64,000 nucleotides of DNA from Bettongia penicillata ogilbyi (taxonomy: Eukaryota; Chordata; Mammalia; Diprotodontia; Potoroidae), in contig JAJHZJ010000400.1 in NCBI GenBank assembly GCA_023548195.1, positions 930,001-994,000 of the forward strand, given 5' to 3'. How positions within the stretch are numbered: position 1 is the first letter of the stretch; each line of letters starts with the position of its first letter. Shown here one piece after another: positions 34,377 to 44,879 of the stretch. The translations under genes were made by a program, and so were the position numbers. The notes under the pieces are model-generated. The model made no database searches. It was not told where the DNA came from and saw nothing but the letters and a program-made list of their open reading frames with translations.

Positions 34377-35470
34377 TCATTCTTGTGTTTGAAAGTCAAA
34401 TTTTCTTTTCAGCTCTGGTCTTTTCATCAAGAATGCTTGAAAGTCCTCTGTTTCATTGAAAGACCATATTTTCCCCTGAAGTATTATACTCAGTTTAGCT
34501 GGGTAGGTGATTCTTGGTTTGAGTCCTAGTTCCTTTGACTTCTGGAATATCCTATTCCACCCCCTTCTATTCCTTAATGTAGAAGCTGCTAGATCTTGAG
34601 TTATCCTGATTGTATTTCCACAGTACTGGAATTGTTTCTTTCTAGCTGCTTGCAATATTTTCTCCTTGACCTGGGAATTCTGGAATTTGGCCACAATGTT
34701 CCTAGGAGTTTCTCGTTTTGGATCTCTTTCAGGCGGTGATCGATGGATTCCTTCAATACTTATTTTGCCCTCTGGTTCTAGAATATCAGGGAAGTTTTCC
34801 TTGATCATTTCATGAAACATGATGTCTAGGCTCTTTTATTGATCATGGCTTTCATGTAGTCCCATAATTTTTTACATTGTGTCTCTCCTGGATCTGTTTT
34901 CCAGGTCAGTTGTATTTCCAATGAAATATTTCACATTCTCTTCTATTTTTTCATTCTTTTGGCTTTGTTTGGTGATTTCTTGGTTTCTCATAAAGTCATT
35001 AGCCTCCATCTGTTCCATTCTAATTTTGAGAGAACTATTTTCTTCAGTGATCTTTTGAACCTCTTTTTCCATTTGGCTAATTCTGCTTTTGAAAGCATTC
35101 TTCTCCTCATTGGCTTTTTGAACCTCTTTTGCCAATTGAGTGAGCCTATTTTTCAAGGTGTTATTGTCTTCAGCCTTTTTTTGGGTCTCCTTTACCAAGG
35201 TATTGACCGCTTTTCTTGCATCTCTCTCATTTCTCTTCCCAGTTTTTCCTCCACCTGCCTAACTTGATTTTCAAAATCCTTTTTGAGCTCTTCCATGGCC
35301 TGAGCCCACCGGAAATCCCCCTGGGATGTCTGGGATACAGAGGCCCCGCCCTCCACATCTTTCCCTGACAGTAAGAATCCTTCTTCGTCATCAGAATTAA
35401 AAGGCGGGAACATCTGAACCCCATCAAAGTAGCTTTCTATAGTCTTTTTTTTCTTCCTTTTTCTGGGCAT
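34377..35470 (-). pseudogene. ORF1 of the half-L1 element (L1 ORF1p-like), disabled
   Basis: Starts MPRKRKKKKTIESYFDG at 35470, a basic N-terminus like the L1 ORF1 start at 42734. 35198-34872 reads a heptad-rich coiled coil (repeats of the type NTLKNRLTQLAKEV), which in L1 ORF1p makes the trimer. 34820-34377 reads the RNA-binding RRM and C-terminal domains, with FHEMIKENFPD, ERDPKRETPRNIV and the conserved PRITYPAKLSI block. ORF1p binds LINE RNA as a chaperone. Total would be about 360 residues, near the usual L1 size. Disabled by a frameshift near 35195 and two stops at about 34870 and 34825. The rest of the frame is well kept, so the copy is fairly young. Confidence 0.85.
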
Positions 35471-36274
35471 TTTCCCAGCCAGTTACTTGACTTCTGAGAT
35501 TTCTGTCCACCTCCGCCTAGATCTGCCCAGCTAGTGCTTGGGGTCTGAGATTCAAATGGGCTTTCTGTGGCAGGTTTGGCTGCTATTCAATGTGAGCTTA
35601 AGTTCTGGTGCTGCGGTGGGGCCAGGGCCGCCTCCTAGGTTCAGTTCCCTCAGGGGGTTTATGCAGAGACCTGAACTTCTGCCTGCTGCTTTGGGAGTCC
35701 CAGGCCACGGCTTCCTCTGCCGCTGCCTCTGCCGCTGCCTCCCAAGGGGGCTTGAGTCATGGAGACACCCCACTCCCCTCTAGGCCAGCCCAGAAGTCTC
35801 TCTCACTGACCTGTAGCATCTATTGGTGGAGGGACCTTCCTGGCCACCGGGGGTTCCGTCCCTGAAGCCTCCTCTGGGGCCACGTGGCCAGGGCAGCTCA
35901 GGGGTGGACTTAGCTTTCCAGGGTGCAAAAGACCCTGGGGATGGCTCTCCAGGGTTCTCTGAAGTGGCAATCTTTTCCACTGTGTTTCTGCGTGCCTTGC
36001 AGTGATCCAGAATTCGCGGGGAGTTCTTCTTGCAGGAAATATATGGGCTGTGGGTTCAGAGCTAGCATACATGAGTCTTTCTACTCTGCCATCTTGGCTC
36101 CACCCCCCATATTTTTTTTTTTTGCCTGTATAATGCTTTGTCTGCATCCTCAAAATTGTGGTATTTTGTTTCATTATTAAATTTTAATTATTAACTAATG
36201 GAATTTAATTAAATTACTAACTGCTTCTGTGTTTGTTCTTGGACCCAACCATTCTTCAGATTTGTGTTAGAGGT

Positions 36275-36655
36275 TTAAAATAGACAAATCATAGAAGAAA
36301 AGTATTGAAGAAGCCATAAATGAATACCCAAAATAAAATGGAAATTCTATCTGAATTAAGAAATGATTATGATAATACATAAACTGTTTGGAAAAATAGA
36401 AAAACAGTGTCCTGCTAAATTCTTTATGTAACAAAAATGGATAGTTTTAATACCTAAATGAGGGTAAGTCAAATAGAGAAAAGAAACTATAGACCAATGT
36501 GCCTAATGAACACTGATACAAAATTTAAATAAAATATTAGCAAGAGGAATATAGTAACTTATCATAAGGACCAGGCAGTCATTGAATGAACATTTATTAT
36601 GCAGTATTATAAACTAGTTATTATGCACTATTATACACTAATGATGAAAACCAAC

Positions 36656-36688
<33 letters not shown>

Positions 36689-38460
36689 TGTATATGAGAT
36701 TAAAAAGTTTCATTTATATCAGAAATGCAGAGTTGGTTCCATATTAGGAAAACTATAAATATAACAGTCAAAATTATTATAAAAAAGTGAAAATATGATT
36801 ATATAGATAGAAAAACACTTTAAAAGATTAAACATCTGTTTCTTTTAAAATACTAGAAAACCTATGAATAAATGAATCTTTTCATAATTTGATAATGAAT
36901 ATCTATCTAAAACAAAAAATGAGCATTAGGTGTAATAGGGATGAACCAGAATTACACACAATTACTATTTGATACTTGCTATAGAGACAAAATAAGCAAA
37001 AGAAATAAAAGGAATATGCATAAACAAAATTAAAACATAATTATCACATTTTCAGATGATATGATGCTTTTGTTTTAGAGAGTGCCAGAGTCAACCAAAA
37101 CACTATTGAAATAATTAAAAAGTTCAGCAAATTTGCAAGATACATATAAACACACACATATAATACATAAATACATATTTTAAATATATATGTGTATATA
37201 TATACATATGCACACATAGAAAAACACATGTGGTATGTGTGTATAAAACAAATAATCAACATTTCCATAAATGACCAAAAGTTCACCAGGAAAAATAGAG
37301 GAATTTTAATAATTACTTAAAGACAAATAGAAATAAATGAGAGTCCACCTGCCAAAACATATAGGAACTGTACGAAAACAACTACAAAACATTAATAATG
37401 CAAATAAAGATATAATTTTAAAAACTAGAAAAATACTAATTTCTCATAGGAAGGTTTATCCAATGTAAAAACATGACAACACTAGCTAAAAGAATTAATT
37501 CATTCAATGATATACAAATCAAACTACCAAAAATTACTTTATAAACCTAGGGAAATGTCACAAAAATGAAATTAATCTGGACATACAAAAGATAAAGAAT
37601 CTCGAAGGAATTAATGAAAATAAAAGTGAGAAGGAAAGGAACAAAACAGTACTAGATTTTACACCACAACGCAGTAAGCAACAAAATGATTTGGTACTAG
37701 TTGAGAAATAGAGACACTGATTAATGGAAGAGATTAGGCATGCAATGTACAGAAGCAGCATAAAACATAATCTGATGTTAGAAAAACATTAAGATCCCCA
37801 GGTAATACGTCAAGATCTTACTTTTCTACCACAACCAAACAAACAAAAAATACTCTCTTGGGAAACTGAAAATGTTCTAACAGAAACACGATAAAGAGCA
37901 CCAAAACAAATATCCAAACGAGTATGTTACTTATACATTAATGTTACATTATAAATATATTAGAGAAGCAAGGAAAAAATTACTTTTCAGATCTATGAAT
38001 AGGAGAGTAGTTCATGCGTAACAAGAAACAGAGTCACAGAGGGAAAAATGGTCAATTTTGATTATATAAAATTAAAAAAGAGCTTAGACATATAATAGTA
38101 ATGAAGTTTTACAGAATAGAAGTGGATAAATTTGGAAGAAAGTTTCTTTGTGGTAAGTTTCTCTGATAAAAGTTTCATATTTAAAATATACCATACATTG
38201 GAAGCTGATTTAAATTTATAAGAATATGAATCATTCCACAATTGATAAATGTTCAAATATTTAAACAGTTTTCAAAAGAAGCAATATATCCTATCAATAG
38301 CCATATTGGGGGAAATATTTTAAGTGACTAATAATAAAATAAATCTAAAGTTCCACCTCCTCCCCATCAGATTGGGAAAGTTGGTGAGACTGAATCTTTT
38401 ACTAGAAAATCATTTGGAATTCTATTGAGAGGTATTGTTAATGAATTTAGGGCTATGCAG
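36275..38460 (+). mobile_element. LINE-1 ORF2 RT to C-terminus, old copy
   Basis: 36465-36540 decays from the L1 RT segment reading NYRPISLMN. 36730-36760 keeps 'GTTCCATATTAGGAAAACTA' and 36900-36930 'ATCTATCTAAAACAAAAAAT'. 37055-37075 reads TFSDDMML, the RT catalytic Asp-Asp motif. 37680-37740 and 38160-38400 match later ORF2 parts. There are no intact frames and identity to the copies at 55900-57440 is low. (TA)n lies at 36656-36680. Confidence 0.8.
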
Positions 38461-39446
38461 ACTCATAACAATCATAAACTTTTTTCTATAGAAGGTATAA
38501 AATTTTCCATAAATAAATCTTAGTGTTACTTAGTTGGGGGCATGTTGTAGAAGGCAATTTTCCAAGCAGAAATTTGTTAGTATATAATTTTTATGACATT
38601 TAAATTTATTTTGTATATCCACTGTATATTAACAAGCCAAGTGCAGAACCGAGTCAAAGCAACTGTGACAATTTATAAAAGTAGAATAGATGTTACAGGA
38701 CTTTAGATTGGTTTATACAACACTCCTCAAAATAAATTCCTAATAAATATCCCCTCCATTTTTTTTGTTCCTTAATTTATTCTCTTGTCTTTAAAAATTA
38801 TTTTTACTGATAAAAACTGTGGATTCTTCGTATAAAAAAAACCTAAAACATATAATTGCCTTATATTTGGAGTGTTCTTATTTTTTGGTAAAATATATGT
38901 GATTCCTTCTGTTAAACAGAGTGGGTTTGTATAATAAAGGAAGCTAGTCAAATGTTTCATTTGTATTTATGCATCCTTATGAAGTATGTGAGTCAAAATT
39001 ATGCACCTTATCTGTCAGTATCATTTTCCAGTTTTTCAGAGAAGGCAAAGTTTCAGTCAGATTTCATGATACAAACATTCTGAAATTCATTTATTAATAG
39101 CGTGGAAACTGACTTTTAATGAACTTGCTTGTTTTTTTATTGACTAGTTTTGATAACATCAACCATCAGATATTCTGTGTCCTCCATCAAGTGTTGTCAT
39201 TCACTCTCTCTTTCTCCTATGTATTTAGTTTGCTTTCTCAACTTGATATTATACCTGTTTTGAGAGTGCGTTGTTTATTTTGATCCTTCATATGCTTTGG
39301 TTCCTTGTATCACTTTAGTCTTTGAGCTTTTGTTTCCAATTTATTAGTTAAGGATTTCAAGACAATCTGATATATAATATTTTTCAGAATTCCACCCTAT
39401 ATATTTCATTTCTGTTATTTTAAATTTGAAAATATAGCTTTAAGTT
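38461..39446. other. No gene recognised
   Basis: AT-rich. 38640-38760 may be an LTR-like piece (see 28715-28760). No supported frame. Confidence 0.4.
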
Positions 39447-39454
39447 GTCTAATG

Positions 39455-39755
39455 AATGGCTTCTTAAACTTTTTTTTCCACACAGAGTCTCTTTTTTTGT
39501 TTTGGCACCATTCCTTGGTGTTTCATGGCCTGAGAGCATGTGCAGTGCAAAGTGTGCATGCTTTGTGTTCAGAATCAAGGCTTCGGTGAAGTTTCATGAT
39601 AAAATACCGGTAAGTGCTTGCCAGATACATGTAGGATTCATTATGCATTTTATTTTAATTATTGTTTTTGTCCGTGCAAGTTCAGACACCTTTTGCTATT
39701 AACAAATTTTTCATGATGCCATATGGGGTAACAACCTACAGTGTAAGAAACACTG
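39455..39755. mobile_element. hAT-like non-autonomous DNA transposon
   Basis: 301 bp flanked by an 8-bp direct repeat with one mismatch: GTCTAATG (39447-39454) and GTCTATTG (39756-39763). Ends are inverted repeats: 'CTTCTTAAACT' on the left and the complement of 'AGTGTAAGAAACACTG' on the right. Just inside the right end is 'CATATGGGGTAACAACCTAC'. There is no transposase; the overlapping frames at 39445-39877 are chance. Different family from the foldback elements at 12817 and 43996. Confidence 0.75.
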
Positions 39756-39763
39756 GTCTATTG

Positions 39764-41229
39764 CTTGTACAGACTAGATATTTCTATAATCATTTTATCC
39801 TTTTTCAGAACTTTAAAAGTTTTATTTTTTCTGACATGCAAGAAAACACATTTAAAATTTATTTATCAGTAAGTTAGGTTTTAGTGTTATTTCTCATGAA
39901 AACTGGCAGCATATCCAAAATGACCTTGTTATTTATTTTTTCACTGCTAAGTGAATTCCCACGATGCTTTTTAATTTGTTCTTCCTCAGCACAAGTTAGA
40001 GTCCAAGTCAGGCTATTTTGCACAAATGTAGCATGTTCTTTGACTTTGTAGTGGGAACATCACTAGGCAAGGGTTGTTACAAACATTTTAGCTTCCCACA
40101 CTTCACAAAGACTTTAAAAATCTATTTACCTTGTAGTACTCCAACACAGAATTTGAAAAGTCCTTGAGGAAGTTATGAAGTTACACTTTTGCAAAGTTTA
40201 ATGTTTTCTCCAATTCTTTCAGTTGCAGATTTCCTTGAGTAATCATCATTTGGACTGTATCCTCTTCTGTGGCACTTTTGTGTTTTTGAATTCTTCCCTT
40301 TCCCAGTTCTGTAGACACTTGCAGTCTCATTCATTTGACACTTGGTGAATTGCTCCTAGAATCTTTCTGTGTTGAAAAGAAGGACCTGTTGTCATCTCAG
40401 GAATTGCTTGAGGTTGGCACTGCAGGAAGTAGGCAAGCGAGGACATGACGAGCCCTAGAGCCTGACGTGAACCGCCTCACCAGCCTTTCCAAGGTGTCAC
40501 AGTGAGCAGGAGCAGAAGTGCTGTTTAACTGAGCATTAGGCTCTCCTGAGGGATGCAGCGGCAGGTGGGAGGATGAAGAGGAGGGCACAGTGAGTTGGTG
40601 GGGTAGGGAGGCAGGCACAGAGAGGTGGAAGAGAATGTTAAGATCTTGAACTACTTTTATATTGCAACAAATACTATGGGGAAATTGTATTTTTTCCCTC
40701 CTGATGGTAACAGCAGCTACCGGCTTTTATTTATTTTTTTGTCATAGTTGAGCCACATATAGTAAGATTAATGCCATCAAACTAAAAAAGGACATTTCAC
40801 AATTCAAATCTAACCATCGACATAGGATTTTCAACATCAATAGAGACATCTATATGATGCTTGCCAATTGATTCATTATGAAGTAGGTCTTCTGAAGTTT
40901 GTTTTGAATAAATGACTAGGAAAGCATCTAGTAAACAATTACATACAAAGCACTGGGTTGGTCTCTTAAGAGGCTTCAGTGTCATTTAAAGAGGAAGGAC
41001 CTGGTATTAAAATAGTACATTAAAACAAGAAAACTGATGTTAATATACCTTCACTGATGTGATTTCCATTGACAAAATACTGTTATTGAGCCATCTGACT
41101 GTCCCTAGGACTTTGGCGAAATTAACTTCTTTTTCCCCTAAGATCATTAGCTATGGCAGCTGAGGAGCTGTAGGAATTGTGGTCCATTCAACAACATTTT
41201 CAGTGTTTTGAGAGTGAAATGAAGTACTA
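39764..41229. other. Unassigned, with a locally GC-richer patch
   Basis: 40400-40620 is clearly GC-richer than its surroundings and holds several CpGs. Minus-strand frames near 40330-40110 and 40060-39890 are moderately open with few stops but match nothing I recognise. 40740-41200 is unassigned. Confidence 0.4.
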
Positions 41230-41305
41230 TTGGAATAATTCTTATCACAATACCTGGAACACAGTAGACATTTAATAAATGTTTATCCCCTTCAGCTTTT
41301 TATTC
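41230..41305 (+). mobile_element. L2 3' tail
   Basis: 'CACAATACCTGGAACACAGT' then 'AGACATTTAATAAATGTTTA' is the L2 terminus. Confidence 0.7.
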
Positions 41306-41439
41306 TTTCAACTTAAATAACAACTTATTTTTTGCTCTTATTTTATAAATGATTGTCTTAAGAATAAAATAATAAGTTTAAAATGTTCACATACCTACCT
41401 GGTGTAATGTCAATGTGATATCCATAGTAGCGGCTATAA

Positions 41440-41655
41440 ATACGCATACTTATTTTCAGATATGTATTCAGATACCCCAGATAATAAATTCACAAAATAT
41501 AAATAACTCTCTTCCTCAAAGGCAAAACCAAAATATTTATTCAGATACCAGAAAGCCAATCCCAATATGGTAAAACAGAAGTTTATATACATCAATAATC
41601 CAAGGTACTTCAACATCCCCAAGTTTTCTCTGTTAGGCCCTCCCCACAAACAAGG
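41440..41655 (-). mobile_element. LTR-like fragment, second copy
   Basis: Reverse complement of the LTR at 6095-6480, with 'GGCTTTCTGGTATCTGAATA', the AATAAA-type hexamer and 'GAGGAAGAGAG'. Its upstream end is cut exactly where an L1 5' end begins (about 41656), so the L1 inserted into the LTR or into sequence abutting it. Confidence 0.65.
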
Positions 41656-43995
41656 TCTCTGGGGTGGAGCCAAGATGGTGAAGTGACAGCACGGATTCAC
41701 CAAAGCTCTGCCACAAATTCCTTCAAATACTTCTAAAAAGAGAATCTGAACAAATTTTAGAGTGACAGAATCCACCAGAAATCAGAGTGTGGCCGATTTT
41801 CAGCACAGGACCATTCAGAGGGTCAATGGGAAGAATCTGTTACATGGGGCTGGGGGAACACAGAGAACACAGGCTGTACCAGCATAGTCTCCACCAGAGC
41901 AAAGCCCAGCAGGAACCACAGGGCAGACTGAATCAGCTCAAACATATTTGCACATGAAGGTAGTCCAGCGTAACTGAGTAAGAAAGAAGCACTGGACCCT
42001 CAGTAACAGCAGCAGCCACTCCTGAAACTATCAGCCCACAGAGTAGATGTTTGTAGGTCACCTACTTGAAATTCCAGGAGCTAAGATAGCAGAGTGATCT
42101 GTAAGTGCTCATACCCTCCCCTTGTTGACCTTGAAAAGCCCAGAGAATATTTCCCCACAAAAATCCCTGGAACAGTGGTATGAGCTGAAGAGGAAAACAG
42201 TCTCTCAGCAGCTTGGGAGGCTAGGAAAATTGTCAAGCAGAGTCCCTGTTGCTGTGACAGAAGGGGATCAGTGCAGGACCTGAGCTGTCTCAGACAGTCC
42301 CAACTCAGCAAACCAGGAGAAGATCCTGAACCCCAGGGGGGTGGAACCTGTAAGTGCCAACACCAAGACCCCGGGAATGCCTTAGCACAACCAGGGGAAT
42401 TGGGCAGACAGCAGTGCAGAGGGCAGTTCACCAGCTGCTGAGCCTGCCTATGCTGTAGCTCAGGGGAGGAGGAGACCTCCTATGGCCAGACCACACCTCA
42501 TGCAGTGAGCTTCAGGGTTATCCTGTGGAAACTCAGAAAGACTTCACCTAACCTCTGCTTTCAAACATCGGTCAGCTCAGTATCAGCACCAGTAGCTCTC
42601 TAGGGTCTTTCTGAGAGAACCAGAGACCACAAAAGACAAAGCCTCAAGTCATCAGTATAAGAAATATGGGACAGAGCCCTCTATACCCCAGAGGCAGAGA
42701 TCCACTTTAAAATCCAGGAAGAAGGCAATCATCATGGGCAAGAAGCAAACCAGAAAAGCAAACATCATAGAATCTTACTATGGAGACAGAACAGAACACA
42801 ATTTTAGAAAAGGACAGCATTGAGACTGTACTCACGTTTGAAACCTCAGAGGGGAATATGAACAGGTCTCAAGCACAAAGAATGTTCTTAGAAGAGCTCA
42901 AGAAGTATTTTAAAAGCCAAATTAGAGAGGTAGAAGAAAAGTTGGCCAATGACTTTAAAAATAAAATTGACAAAATGAAAAAAAATATTCACTGAAGAGA
43001 ACAGATCTTTAAAAAAAGAAAATTGGGCAAATGGATAAGGAAGTACAAAACCTAACTGGAGAAAATAACAACCTAAAAGGAGCAATTGGACAAATGAAAA
43101 AGGAGGCACAAAAATTAACTAAAGAAAACAATGTATTAAAAATTAGAATGAAGCAAGTAGACACTAATGACTCTATGAGACATCAAGAATCAGTCAAACA
43201 GAATGTAACAATGAAAAAAATAGAAGAAAATGTAAAATGTCTCATTGAATAAACAATTGACCTGAAAAATAGATCCAGGAGAGAAAATCTAAGAATTACT
43301 GGTCTACAAGAAATATGTTGTTTACAAGAAATACATTTGAAATAGACACCTACACACAGGGTAAAGGTAAAAGTTTGGAGCAGATTACATTGTGTTTCAA
43401 CTGATGTAAAAACAAGCAGGGGTAGAAATCCTAATCTCAGGCAAAACAAAAGCAGAAACAGATCTAATAAAAAGAGTTAAGGAAGGAAGCTATATCCTTC
43501 TAAAAGGCACCATAGATAATGAAGCAATATCATTACTAAACATATATCCTCCAAGTGGTATAACATCCAGATTGTTAGAGGAGAAGTTAAGGAAGTTATG
43601 GGAAGAAATAGACAGCAAAACTATACTAGTGGGGGACTTCAATCACCCTCTCCATGAACTTGATAAATCTAACCTTAAAATAAACAAGAAAGAAGTTAAG
43701 GAGGTGAATAAAACTGTGGGTAAGGCAGATATGATAGACCTCTGGAGAAAATTGAATGGAGATAGAAAGAAATATAAAGAATAAAACTACACTAGTGGGG
43801 GACTTCAACTTTTTCCTCTTGGAAAAAGATAAATATAACCAAAACTTAATCAAAAAAGAAATTAAGGAGGTATAAACTATTTTACAAGAGTTAGATATGC
43901 TAGACCTCTGGAGAAAATGGGATAAGAATAGAAAGAAATATGCCTTTTATTCTGTGGCATATGGTACCTTTATAAAAACTGGCTATGTTTTAGGA
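41656..43995 (+). mobile_element. LINE-1 with chimeric 5'UTR, ORF1 and an internal deletion into ORF2
   Basis: Starts GGGGTGGAGCCAAGATGG at 41656. A second start-like module (AGGAGCTAAGATAGCAGAG) lies at 42075, and 42075-42430 resembles the separate 5'UTR at 44325-44700. ORF1 begins at 42734. At about 43308 the ORF1 RNA-binding region is cut and the sequence continues directly in the ORF2 endonuclease ('AATATGTTGTTTACAAGAAA'). 43570-43700 reads ILVGDFNHPL, the endonuclease Gly-Asp-Phe-Asn motif. The segment 43790-43930 repeats that module, giving a second 'CTAGTGGGGGACTTCAA'. A hAT element interrupts it at 43996; it resumes at 44199. Confidence 0.85.
42734..43255 (+). pseudogene. LINE-1 ORF1 remnant
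   Basis: The start codon at 42734 opens MGKKQTRKANIIESYYGD, homologous to the half-L1 ORF1 start. After frame changes it follows the coiled-coil region (NNLKGAIGQMKKEAQKLTKE at 43080-43140) and ends in a stop at 43250. The RNA-binding and C-terminal domains are missing because of the deletion at 43308. Confidence 0.8.
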
Positions 43996-44198
43996 CAGGG
44001 GTAGGGAACCTGCAATCTTAAGGCCACATGTGACTTTCTAAGGCTTTTGGGTGCAACCTTTTGACTGAGTCCAACTTTTAGAGAACAAATTCTTTTATTA
44101 AGGAGGTTTGTTCTGTGAAGTTTGGATTTAGTCAAAGGGAGGCCCTTGAGGACTCAGATGTCACATGTGGCCTTGAGTTTGCAGGTTTCCTACCCCTG
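43996..44198. mobile_element. hAT-type foldback element, copy 2, inside L1
   Basis: 203 bp with terminal inverted repeats CAGGGGTAGGGAACCTGC and the complement of GCAGGTTTCCTACCCCTG (one or two mismatches). The inner parts also pair: GGCCACATGTGACTT with TCACATGTGGCC, and TTTTGACTGAGTCCAA with TTGGATTTAGTCAAAG. Flanks keep TTAGG on both sides, consistent with a decayed 8-bp duplication. The host L1 ORF2 continues on each side. Same family as 12817-13020. Confidence 0.9.
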
Positions 44199-44324
44199 AG
44201 TTAGGTTACAAAATTCTCACAATCAAATGGAGAAAACCAGAAATATTAAGTGTATCCTTTCAAGATCATAATGCAATAAAAATACATTCAATAAGAGGTC
44301 ATGAAAAAAATAGATTTAGATAAC
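44199..44324 (+). mobile_element. LINE-1 ORF2 endonuclease, continuation
   Basis: 'AAATTCTCACAATCAAATGG' and 'ATCCTTTCAAGATCATAATG' match the endonuclease end at 55430-55490 (the SDH motif region). Ends where a new L1 5'UTR begins. Confidence 0.75.
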
Positions 44325-44813
44325 TTTTCAGAACCCAAGGTGGTGGAGTAAGAAGTAAGTCACTCTCATCTTCCCTTCTTGACTTCTGAAAGCTCAGAAA
44401 ATGTCTTCCCAGGAAAAATCCTGGAATAGCTGAGGCAGAAAAAAGATGGGGTATAATACTCTTCTATTCCAAGAAGCTTGAGGGGTTAATGGGAAAGGCT
44501 GCTCTCACTCTAGGGCAGGGAGAGCAGTACAGGATGGAAGGAATCTCATTCAGCTAGCAGCAAGCTTCGCCCAGACCCTGAACCCCAGGGTGATGGAGCA
44601 GGCAAGTGCCAACATCACCACCCCCAAGTACCTCACCACAGGAGGGGGGGACTGGTAGACATCAAAGAGGAAAACCACCATGTGCACGGCATTTTCCAGC
44701 ATCTAAATCTTCCAGTACTTCAGCCCAACTGCAGGAAGCATAACTCCAGGAAGAATAGATCCAGGCTGGCAGACATCCTCCAACTGCCATACATCATACA
44801 TTTGAGTGCTTCA

Positions 44814-44851
<38 letters not shown>
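44325..44851 (+). mobile_element. L1 5'UTR stub with 37-nt A tail
   Basis: Starts 'AACCCAAGGTGGTGGAGTA' and follows the 5'UTR module of 42075-42430 ('CTGAACCCCAGGGTGATGGA', 'AAGTGCCAACATCACCACC'). It stops at 44814 and passes straight into an uninterrupted A tract (44815-44851). No ORF1 follows. Confidence 0.75.
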
Positions 44852-44852
<1 letters not shown>

Positions 44853-44879
44853 CATGGCTGAGCAGGTATAATAGCAATG

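Larger units (their letters stand above)
33300..36112 (-). mobile_element. Half-LINE-1 (HAL1-like) element, copy 1
   Basis: On the minus strand this reads: GC-rich 5'UTR starting GGGGGGTGGAGCCAAGATGG at about 36112, a single L1-type ORF1 (35470-34377), an inter-ORF-like purine-rich segment, and a 3' tail near 33400 ('AAATTTGGAACCCAAAATTT') ending in an A/T-rich tail at about 33310. No endonuclease or RT sequence occurs between ORF1 and the tail. A second element with the same architecture is at 44880-47280, so the lack of ORF2 is a shared design and not a one-off deletion. Both flanks carry an A-rich ...AAAAATAT motif that may be a target duplication. In mammals such elements are thought to be mobilised by L1. 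Confidence 0.8.

Noticed and set aside
35538..36180. Group of overlapping GC-rich open frames on both strands
   Set aside because: They lie in the GC-rich 5'UTR of the half-L1, where stop codons are rare; no frame is supported by copy 2.
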